Assembly (NCBI GenBank): GCA_038327995.1
Contig: JBBQLP010000020.1
Location: forward strand, 1 to 47,865
DNA length: 47,865 nt
DNA from: CAIOYC01 sp038327995
Lineage (GTDB): Bacteria > Pseudomonadota > Alphaproteobacteria > Caulobacterales > Caulobacteraceae
Direction of reading: 5' to 3'
The notes beneath the pieces are model-generated. The model worked only from the letters and a program-made list of their open reading frames with translations. It was not told where the DNA came from and did not search any database. Position numbers and translations under genes: made by a program. This document shows positions 42,116 through 47,865 of the stretch, piece after piece. Position 1 is the stretch's first letter. Each line of letters begins with the position of its first letter.

Positions 42116-42931
42116 ATGGCGGACAAGCCGATGGGGCGTCTTGAGGGCAAGGCCTGTATCGTCGTTGGCGCGGGGCAGACGCCGGGGGAGACCATCGGCA
42201 ACGGCCGCGCCATCACGCTCCGGTTCGCCGAGGAAGGCTCGGTGGTCTTTTGCGTGGACCGGCATCTGGCGCGGGCGGAAGAGACCGCCGCTATGGTGAT
42301 CGAAGCAGGCGGGCGAGCCTTCGCGCACGAAGCGGATGTCTCTCGCCTGGCCGATGTAAAGGCCGCCATCGCCGCCGCCGTTACCCGGCTCGGGCGGATC
42401 GACGTCCTGGTCAACAATGTCGGCATCGGCGGGCGCGGCGACGGCCCGGCGCACATGGCCACCGAAGCGGCGTGGGACCGGATCATGGGCGTGAACCTGA
42501 AGGCCGCCTTTCTGGTGATCCAGGCGGTACTGCCTTCCATGCGCGCGCCGAATGGCGGGGCCATCGTCAATATCTCCTCGCTCGCTTCCCTCGCGGGGGG
42601 CGGACAGGTGGCCTACGAGGTCTCCAAGGCAGGGGTAAACCGGCTGACCACCAGCGTGGCCAACGCCAACGCCAAATACGGCGTGCGCTGCAACGCCGTC
42701 CTGCCGGGGCTGATGGACACCCCCATGGCGGTGGCCGGGATCGCCGAAGCCCAGGGAGCCAGCATCGAGATCGTGCGCACCGCGCGCAATGCCCGCGTGC
42801 CGCTCCGGGGCCAGATGGGCACGGCCTGGGACACCGCCAACGCCGCCCTCTTCCTCGCCAGCGACGAGGCCGATTTCATCACCGGTGCCCTCTTGCCGGT
42901 AGACGGCGGGATGTCGGTGCGGATCGGTTAG
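42116..42931 (+). CDS. Short-chain dehydrogenase/reductase
   Basis: 271 residues. The Rossmann loop is enlarged (VVGAGQTPGETIGNGRA instead of TGxxxGIG). DVLVNNVGIGG, the catalytic Ser in NISSLAS, and Tyr/Lys in YEVSK are normal, as is the C-terminal FITGALLPVDGGMS. It oxidises or reduces an alcohol/ketone with NAD(P). It follows the CMD gene by two bases. Its 3' end overlaps the convergent MFS gene by four bases. Confidence 0.92.
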   Translation: MADKPMGRLEGKACIVVGAGQTPGETIGNGRAITLRFAEEGSVVFCVDRHLARAEETAAMVIEAGGRAFAHEADVSRLADVKAAIAAAVTRLGRIDVLVNNVGIGGRGDGPAHMATEAAWDRIMGVNLKAAFLVIQAVLPSMRAPNGGAIVNISSLASLAGGGQVAYEVSKAGVNRLTTSVANANAKYGVRCNAVLPGLMDTPMAVAGIAEAQGASIEIVRTARNARVPLRGQMGTAWDTANAALFLASDEADFITGALLPVDGGMSVRIG

Positions 42932-44247
42932 CGCGCTGGAAGCCGCGCTCGGTTGCGCGGCTCCTCAACCACCGTCAGCAACAGCACCAGCGCCGCCGCC
43001 TCGAAGGCGATTGAGACGAAGAACAGCGCGGGATAGCCGAGGCTGGCGGCGAGCAGTCCGCCCGCCAGCGGCCCGATGGTCGACATCAACCCCTGAGCGG
43101 TCGAGGACAGGGCCAGCCGCATGGCCACGTCCTGGCGCGCCCCGAACTCAAGCACCATGGTGCCGGTGCTCATCTGGAACCCCGAGGCCGCCGCCCCTAA
43201 CCCGAAGAAGGCCATAAGGATCATCGGCATATTGTGCGCATTCAGGAGCAGGAGCGTGGCCCCGATCCATAGCGCCATGGTGGCGATAAACACCGAACGG
43301 AAGCCGAACCGGTCCCCCGCCATGCCCCAGCCGAGGTTGGTCGCCACGTCCGCGCCCAGATAGGACAGCGACAGAAGTCCGATGTTGGCTCCGGTAAGCT
43401 GGATCGTGTGATGGGCGAACAGGATGTAAAACGGCGCCGCGATCCGCCCCGACACGGCGCAGGTCTGGGCGATCATGAAATACATGAAGCCCCGGTCGTC
43501 ACGCAGCAGGGTGGGGAACTCCCGCACCCGTTTGAAGAAGGCGGTCTTGGGCCGCACCGTCGGTGGCTCGGGCTCGTTCAGCAGAAGACGGAGCGCGGTC
43601 AGGCCAAGGCTGGTGAGGCCGAACGCCAGGAGAAAAGTCACGCCGTAGCCGTTGCCGAACACATTGTTCTGGATCAGATAACGCCCGGAAGCCCAGGCCA
43701 GCACCGCCGCAATGGCCCCGCCGGTGATGTTGCGGAAGGCCTGCAACCGTCCCCGCCGCGCGGTGGGAATCACCTTGGCCAGCAGAAGCTGGAACGCCAC
43801 CGTCTGGGCGCCCGAGAATATCCCGAACAGGAACAGGAACATGAGGGTCAGCAAGAGCAGCGGCGGGCCGTGAATCGCGAACCCCGCCAGCGCGATGCCG
43901 AGAATCTGCACCCGCATCGACACGCCCATGACGACCGCCACCGGCAGCACGCGCTTCCTATGTTCGATGTGGGCCGCGCCGATGATCGGGGAGAACACCC
44001 CGCCCAGTTGCTGCAATGCCTGGCCGAGCCCGACGATGGCGTCCGACCCTGACAAGAGGTGCAGGTAGGCGGGCATGAAGGTCGGGGCGTTGAACAGGCG
44101 AAAGCCGGTCATTCCCAACATACCGTGCAAATAGTGGGCGGCGTAGTTGCGCGGCAAGTGCTTCAGCACAAAGGCGTCGTAGGCGGCCTCGGCCTCCTCT
44201 TCAGCGGCGATCCCCGGCTGGCTTAAATCGATGGCGGCTTCGGACAA
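42928..44247 (-). CDS. MFS transporter
   Basis: 439 residues with 12 helices after an acidic cytosolic N-terminus (AAEEEAEAAYDAFVLKHLPR). Typical MFS features are HIEHRKRVLPVAVVMGVSMR after the second helix and IPTARRGRLQAFRNITGG. The second half contains GMAGDRFGFRSVFIATMALW. The substrate is unknown. Convergence with the SDR gene and lack of an operon partner give no clue. Confidence 0.9.
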   Translation of the reverse strand: MSEAAIDLSQPGIAAEEEAEAAYDAFVLKHLPRNYAAHYLHGMLGMTGFRLFNAPTFMPAYLHLLSGSDAIVGLGQALQQLGGVFSPIIGAAHIEHRKRVLPVAVVMGVSMRVQILGIALAGFAIHGPPLLLLTLMFLFLFGIFSGAQTVAFQLLLAKVIPTARRGRLQAFRNITGGAIAAVLAWASGRYLIQNNVFGNGYGVTFLLAFGLTSLGLTALRLLLNEPEPPTVRPKTAFFKRVREFPTLLRDDRGFMYFMIAQTCAVSGRIAAPFYILFAHHTIQLTGANIGLLSLSYLGADVATNLGWGMAGDRFGFRSVFIATMALWIGATLLLLNAHNMPMILMAFFGLGAAASGFQMSTGTMVLEFGARQDVAMRLALSSTAQGLMSTIGPLAGGLLAASLGYPALFFVSIAFEAAALVLLLTVVEEPRNRARLPAR

Positions 44248-44327
44248 GGCGATTCCATTCCCGCCCTCCTGATCGCATCCGGGCTCGCCTGCTTACAAGC
44301 CTTGTTTCAACCCGAACACCAGTGCTC

Positions 44328-44711
44328 CTACTCCGGTGTATGGCAGACCGCTTCGATGTTGTGGCCATCCGGGTCGAGCACGAAGGCGCCGTAGTAGCCG
44401 GGGTGATAGTGCGGGCGCTCGCCGGGGCCGCCGTTGTCGCGCCCGCCCGCCGCCATGGCCGCCGCATAGAAGGCGTCCACTTCAGCGCGAGTTCTGGCCG
44501 TAAGCGCCAAATGCAGCTTGCCGCGCGTGGGATCATCCTCGGTGATCCAGAAAAAGGGCCTGACGTCGCCGTAGCCGGTAGCGGGAACCCCTCCAGAATG
44601 CTCCAAGGGCACGTCGAACAGGCGCTTCAGCCCAAGAGGCGCGAAAGCCGCATCATAGAAGGCGGTCGACCGCGCAAAATCCGTCACGCCGAAGGTGATG
44701 TGGTCAATCAT
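44328..44711 (-). CDS. VOC-family (glyoxalase/bleomycin-resistance-like) protein
   Basis: 127 residues from MIDHITFGVTDFARSTAFYD. The remaining part includes HLALTARTRAEVDAFYAAAM and GYYGAFVLDPDGHNIEAVCH. His and Glu at the start and end of the fold are the usual metal ligands. It is close to small lactoylglutathione-lyase-like proteins; its activity is unknown. The ATG at 44744 would add 11 residues. Confidence 0.9.
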   Translation of the reverse strand: MIDHITFGVTDFARSTAFYDAAFAPLGLKRLFDVPLEHSGGVPATGYGDVRPFFWITEDDPTRGKLHLALTARTRAEVDAFYAAAMAAGGRDNGGPGERPHYHPGYYGAFVLDPDGHNIEAVCHTPE

Positions 44712-44758
44712 TCCGGTTTCAACTCCCTGAAAGTTTGGTGACAAGACGCCCGCCAGCC

Positions 44759-44787
44759 TTGACTCCCCCCGGCGCCCGCCCTAACTC
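44759..44787 (+). promoter_or_regulatory. Candidate groESL promoter (Caulobacter housekeeping type)
   Basis: TTGACTC (44759-44765) and CCTAACTC (44780-44787) resemble the Caulobacter housekeeping consensus TTGACGS-N11/13-GCTANAWC. The spacing (14) is slightly long. It stands just before the CIRCE element. Confidence 0.45.
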
Positions 44788-44794
44788 CGCCGCG

Positions 44795-44821
44795 TTAGCA
44801 CTCGGGGCTGTCGGCTGCCAA
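44795..44821 (+). promoter_or_regulatory. CIRCE element (HrcA operator), right arm degenerate
   Basis: TTAGCACTC (44795-44803) is the perfect left arm. After nine bases GGCTGCCAA (44813-44821) matches six of nine positions of GAGTGCTAA. It is placed 54 bases before groES, as expected for HrcA control. Confidence 0.8.
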
Positions 44822-44874
44822 AGCTGGCCTCGGATGCAACCCTATCACACCAACCTCTCAGGGAGAGATCGAAC

Positions 44875-45159
44875 ATGGCGTTTCGTCCGCTCGGCGACCG
44901 CGTGCTTATCAAGCGCGTCGAAGAAGAATCCAAGACCAAGGGCGGGATCATCATCCCGGACACCGCCAAGGAAAAGCCTCAGGAAGGCGAAGTGAAAGCT
45001 GTCGGCCCCGGCGCCCGCGACGACGACGGCAAGCGCGTCGAAATGGACGTGAAGGTCGGCGACCGCATCCTGTTCGGCAAGTGGTCCGGCACCGAGATCA
45101 AGCTCGAAGGCGAAGATCTGATCATCATGAAGGAAAGCGACATCCTGGGCGTCCTCTAG
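44875..45159 (+). CDS. groES: Co-chaperonin GroES
   Basis: 94 residues with the complete Cpn10 fold. It starts with FRPLGDRVLIKRVEEE, followed by the mobile loop KTKGGIIIPDTAKEKPQEGE, and ends IIMKESDILGVL. The seven-subunit lid caps GroEL. The ATG is preceded by AGGGAGAG. It is first of groES-groEL, under CIRCE. Confidence 0.98.
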   Translation: MAFRPLGDRVLIKRVEEESKTKGGIIIPDTAKEKPQEGEVKAVGPGARDDDGKRVEMDVKVGDRILFGKWSGTEIKLEGEDLIIMKESDILGVL

Positions 45160-45221
45160 GACCCCGGTCGATCCGCACCCTCCTTTCATTCCCATCCCTC
45201 TGATCGAAAGACAGAAACACA

Positions 45222-46871
45222 ATGGCTGCCAAAGACGTCTATTTCGCCGCTGATGCCCGCGACCGTATGCTTCAGGGCGTCAACATCCTCGCCAACGCCG
45301 TAAAGGTCACGCTGGGTCCCAAGGGCCGCAACGTGGTGATCGAAAAGTCGTTCGGCGCTCCCCGTTCGACCAAGGACGGCGTGACCGTCGCCAAGGAAAT
45401 CGAACTTTCCGACCGCTTCCAGAACCTCGGCGCACAACTGATCCGCGAAGTCGCCTCCAAGACCAACGACAAGGCTGGCGACGGCACCACCACCGCCACC
45501 GTCCTGGCGCAATCGATCGTGGTCGAAGGCCTGAAGTCGGTCGCTTCGGGCCGCAACCCGATGGACCTGAAGCGAGGCATCGACAAGGCGGTGATCGCCG
45601 TCGTGGCGAACATCAAGGAGACCTCCAAGAAAGTCACCACCAACCAGGAAATCGCCCAGGTCGGCGCTATCTCGGCCAACGGCGACAAGGAAGTCGGCGA
45701 TATGATCGCCCGCGCCATGGAAAAGGTCGGGAACGAAGGCGTCATCACGGTTGAAGAAGCCAAGACCGCCGAGACCGAGCTTGATGTGGTCGAGGGGATG
45801 CAGTTCGACCGCGGTTACCTCTCCCCCTACTTCGTGACCAACGCCGAGAAGATGGAAGTGGTGCTCGAAGACCCGCAGATCCTGCTGTTCGAGAAGAAGC
45901 TCTCCTCGCTCCAGCCGCTGCTGCCGGTTCTGGAAGCCGTCGTGCAATCGGGCCGTCCCCTGCTGATCATCGCCGAGGACATCGAAGGCGAAGCCCTCGC
46001 GACCCTGGTGGTCAACAAGCTGCGCGGCGGTCTCCGCGTCGCCGCCGTCAAGGCCCCCGGCTTCGGCGACCGCCGCAAGGCCATGCTGGAAGACATCGCC
46101 ATCCTCACCGGCGGCGAAGTGATCTCCGAAGACCTCGGCATCAAGCTGGAAAACGTCACCCTTGAAATGCTGGGCAAGGCCAAGAAGGTCACCATCACCA
46201 AGGACGACACCACCATCGTCGACGGAGCGGGCGACAAGACCGGCATCGAAGGCCGGGTGGGCCAGATCAAAAAGCAGATCGAAGACACCACCTCGGACTA
46301 CGACAAGGAAAAGCTGCAAGAGCGTCTCGCCAAGCTGGCGGGCGGTGTTGCGGTGGTCCGCGTCGGCGGCTCGACCGAAGTGGAAGTGAAGGAAAAGAAG
46401 GATCGCGTCGACGACGCCCTGAACGCCACCCGCGCCGCGGTGGAAGAAGGCGTCGTGGCCGGTGGCGGCGTGGCCCTGCTCAAGGCCTCCAAGGCCCTCG
46501 ACGGCCTGAAGGGTGAGAACGACGACCAGAACGCGGGCATCAATATCGTGCGCCGCGCCCTGCAGGCGCCGATCCGTCAGATCGCCGAGAACGCGGGCGT
46601 CGAAGGCTCCATCGTCGTCGGCAAGGTGCTGGAGAACGCCTCCCCCACCTTCGGCTTCAATGCGCAGACCGAAGAGTATGGCGATCTCGTCGCCTCGGGC
46701 GTGATCGATCCGGCCAAGGTGGTTCGCACCGCCTTGCAGGACGCGGCCTCGGTCGCCGGCCTGATGATCACCACCGAAGCCGCCATCGTCGAAGCCCCCA
46801 AGAAGTCCTCCGGCGGCGCCGGCGGCATGGGTGGCGGCGGAATGGGCGGCATGGGCGACATGGACTTTTAA
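45222..46871 (+). CDS. groEL: Chaperonin GroEL
   Basis: 549 residues. The 60-kDa chaperonin has AVKVTLGPKGRNVVIEKSFG, the ATP site GDGTTTATVL (Asp87-Thr91), the apical domain, VRVGGSTEVEVKEKKDRVDD and EEGVVAGGGVALL. The tail is GGM-rich (GGMGGGGMGGMGDMDF), as in most bacterial GroEL. It folds client proteins together with GroES. It lies 62 bases after groES and is followed by an intergenic repeat and a strong terminator. Confidence 0.98.
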   Translation: MAAKDVYFAADARDRMLQGVNILANAVKVTLGPKGRNVVIEKSFGAPRSTKDGVTVAKEIELSDRFQNLGAQLIREVASKTNDKAGDGTTTATVLAQSIVVEGLKSVASGRNPMDLKRGIDKAVIAVVANIKETSKKVTTNQEIAQVGAISANGDKEVGDMIARAMEKVGNEGVITVEEAKTAETELDVVEGMQFDRGYLSPYFVTNAEKMEVVLEDPQILLFEKKLSSLQPLLPVLEAVVQSGRPLLIIAEDIEGEALATLVVNKLRGGLRVAAVKAPGFGDRRKAMLEDIAILTGGEVISEDLGIKLENVTLEMLGKAKKVTITKDDTTIVDGAGDKTGIEGRVGQIKKQIEDTTSDYDKEKLQERLAKLAGGVAVVRVGGSTEVEVKEKKDRVDDALNATRAAVEEGVVAGGGVALLKASKALDGLKGENDDQNAGINIVRRALQAPIRQIAENAGVEGSIVVGKVLENASPTFGFNAQTEEYGDLVASGVIDPAKVVRTALQDAASVAGLMITTEAAIVEAPKKSSGGAGGMGGGGMGGMGDMDF

Positions 46872-46874
46872 GCC

Positions 46875-46933
46875 TGTCATCCTCGGGCCACGAAGGGAGG
46901 CGCAAGCCGACCGGAGGCCGACCCGAGGACACT
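46875..46933. repeat. REP-like intergenic inverted repeat after groEL
   Basis: TCCTCGGG (46880-46887) pairs with CCCGAGGA (46922-46929), and flanking TGTC and ACAC lengthen the stem with one bulge. The interior holds a second, GC-rich hairpin. It is probably a dispersed palindromic repeat. Confidence 0.55.
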
Positions 46934-46956
46934 ATTCGCTACTCAATACTAAAGAG

Positions 46957-46990
46957 CCCCCGGTCGGAAACGACCGGGGGTTTTCTTTTT
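46957..46990 (+). terminator. Intrinsic terminator of groESL
   Basis: CCCCCGGTCG, a GAAA tetraloop and CGACCGGGGG form a perfect 10-bp stem, followed by TTTTCTTTTT. It is a textbook Rho-independent terminator. Confidence 0.95.
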
Positions 46991-47072
46991 GACCTTGACC
47001 AGTAAACGGACCTTCCGAAGGGCAGCCATGGGTGAAAAGCGGAAGCCGTATTGTTGGTGCAACCTGAGGCTT

Positions 47073-47090
47073 ATCACCCGAACGGGTGAT
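47073..47090. promoter_or_regulatory. Perfect 18-base palindrome upstream of the protease-like gene
   Basis: ATCACCCG-AA-CGGGTGAT at 47073-47090, about 65-80 bases before the GTG start. A dimeric repressor site is the likely use. It is not followed by a T-run. Confidence 0.55.
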
Positions 47091-47154
47091 GAATTGGCTT
47101 TCATGGTGACATAACCTGCGCCTAACGACCACTCTGGAAATTGAACCTAAGAGG

Positions 47155-47778
47155 GTGCGATGCGCGGGCGTAATAATCGCAGTCAGCAGTCTACATTCAG
47201 TAGGCGTTGAATCTCTTGTGTCCCAAGAACTTGATCAGGCTAGGGTGGATCGCCCCCCACAAGTCAACACGCGGCCCTTTTCGCGTCGCTACGTCGTCCT
47301 CGCGGTGCTCCTGTTCTGCGGCGGGTGCTGGACGGGATGCTACGTTGCAGCCTCGAGAGCGCTCAGCGCTACGGCCGCAGAAGCGCGCCAGCTCGAGAAG
47401 GTCAATCAGAAGTTCAATTGGTCAATTCAATACAAGCTGGCCAAGGACTACCGCCCCAACGCGAAAGAGGGTGATTGCAAGACCTACGCCGCCACAAAGC
47501 GATGGGAGCTCATCGCAAAAGGTTGGGCGAAGGAGAGGCTCGAAGTATGGTTCGTTAAAGACGAAACCCGCCAAGCCCATGCCGTTCTCGTGGCGGACAA
47601 AGCGCTAGTGCTCGACAACCGCTTCGCATGGATTGAAAAGGTCCGCGATCTTGAAACCTTTGGCTATCGCTTCTTAGCAGTGGTTGAGGGTATCGTCGGT
47701 TCCAAAAATTGCAACAAGACACTCCCTAGTGGTCTAAATCCGACGATTGAGTCCCGGTGGGGATTCCCTTGGTCTTGA
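47155..47778 (+). CDS. Membrane-anchored transglutaminase-like cysteine protease (BTLCP family), tail replaced
   Basis: 207 residues from GTG 47155; a GTG at 47218 gives 186. A membrane segment (RRYVVLAVLLFCGGCWTGCY) is followed by a short BTLCP-type domain. The catalytic triad is visible as Cys108 (EGDCKTYAATKRWEL), His142 (AHAVLVA) and Asp154 (LVLDNRF). The domain ends normally at TFGYRFLAVVEG. Relatives cleave periplasmic or surface proteins (LapG-like). From codon 191 (base 47725) on, the sequence is the terminal repeat, so the last 17 residues are foreign, coming from the mobile element. The core may still be active. Confidence 0.75.
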   Translation: MRCAGVIIAVSSLHSVGVESLVSQELDQARVDRPPQVNTRPFSRRYVVLAVLLFCGGCWTGCYVAASRALSATAAEARQLEKVNQKFNWSIQYKLAKDYRPNAKEGDCKTYAATKRWELIAKGWAKERLEVWFVKDETRQAHAVLVADKALVLDNRFAWIEKVRDLETFGYRFLAVVEGIVGSKNCNKTLPSGLNPTIESRWGFPWS

Positions 47779-47863
47779 GGCAGTGCGAGTCTGGGGGATG
47801 CGAACAGGCATCTGCATTGACGTAAGCGCTGCCAACCGGGTCCGGCTGGACGCCATAGTAGCG
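47725..47863 (-). repeat. Terminal inverted repeat, right copy (probable IS end)
   Basis: Reverse complement of bases 1-139, identical throughout. Its inner edge carries CCTAG, as does the left copy, and it interrupts the protease-like gene. Two extra bases (47864-47865) extend further into the element. Read on the - strand, the same 45-residue open frame ends at 47728. Confidence 0.85.
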
Positions 47864-47865
47864 GA

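Noticed and set aside
45186..46880. A 564-codon open frame antisense to groEL
   Set aside because: It is the exact antiframe of a highly expressed, strongly codon-biased gene. The translation is His/Asp/Gly-rich without a domain.
1..47865. Linear replicon or phage genome with terminal inverted repeats
   Set aside because: The content is chromosomal housekeeping (groEL, asd, lgt, acs). The repeats interrupt genes and are better explained by two copies of a mobile element.

Overview
The window is about 47.9 kb of GC-rich DNA from an alphaproteobacterium, most likely a Caulobacterales member (Phenylobacterium/Caulobacter-like). Supporting features are an OprP-type porin, large TonB receptors, a DUF6481-type small basic protein, the lgt / SAM-methyltransferase / pgeF operon, and a CIRCE-controlled groESL with a Caulobacter-like housekeeping promoter. 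The genus call is an inference. Most of the window is ordinary chromosome with short operons. AT-rich stretches at about 5.2-6.2 kb, 27.3-28.3 kb and 35.0-35.5 kb look acquired.

Both ends of the window carry the same 139-base sequence in opposite orientation. On the left it cuts a two-helix potassium channel gene. On the right it replaces the last codons of a membrane-anchored transglutaminase-like protease gene. The simplest reading is two inverted copies of one mobile element, with the contig stopping inside each copy.

Layout from left to right. 0.1-4.1 kb: truncated K+ channel, diacylglycerol-kinase-like lipid kinase, large-subunit catalase KatE. 4.4-7.6 kb: a decayed integrative element in the 3' end of a tRNA with anticodon CAU, holding a frameshifted P4-type integrase, an unknown AT-rich cargo gene, an AlpA-like HTH protein and a remnant of a type I restriction methylase (hsdM). 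7.8-11.4 kb: SIMPL protein, then lgt, a MidA-type methyltransferase and pgeF. 11.4-15.7 kb: a TonB receptor and an MFS transporter with overlapping stop and start, divergent from a GntR/FCD regulator. 15.7-20.4 kb: modE facing an operon of an OprP-like porin followed by modA, modB and modC. 20.7-24.3 kb: DUF6481 protein, cytochrome c, and the two subunits of an isoquinoline-oxidoreductase-type molybdoenzyme, a plausible consumer of the molybdate.

24.5-31.8 kb: two secreted alpha/beta hydrolases, an FkbM methyltransferase broken at an A8 tract, a CitE-like lyase, thpR, pdxY and a beta-lactamase-like serine hydrolase. 31.8-37.5 kb: rarD, asd, a small secreted protein, a GNAT acetyltransferase, and acs overlapped by a PD-(D/E)XK-like gene. 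37.6-44.7 kb: a HTH regulator, a TauD-type dioxygenase, an ABC-2 exporter, a GST, a carboxymuconolactone-decarboxylase-like protein paired with an SDR, an MFS transporter and a VOC protein. 44.8-47 kb: groES-groEL with a strong terminator.

No convincing new defence or secretion system is present. The best leads are the probable phase-variable FkbM gene, the porin-modABC unit with a candidate ModE operator, the mobile-element junctions, the twin TTGCAC/GTGCAA elements at 41.3 kb, and the scrambled hsdM island with an orphan near-consensus promoter.
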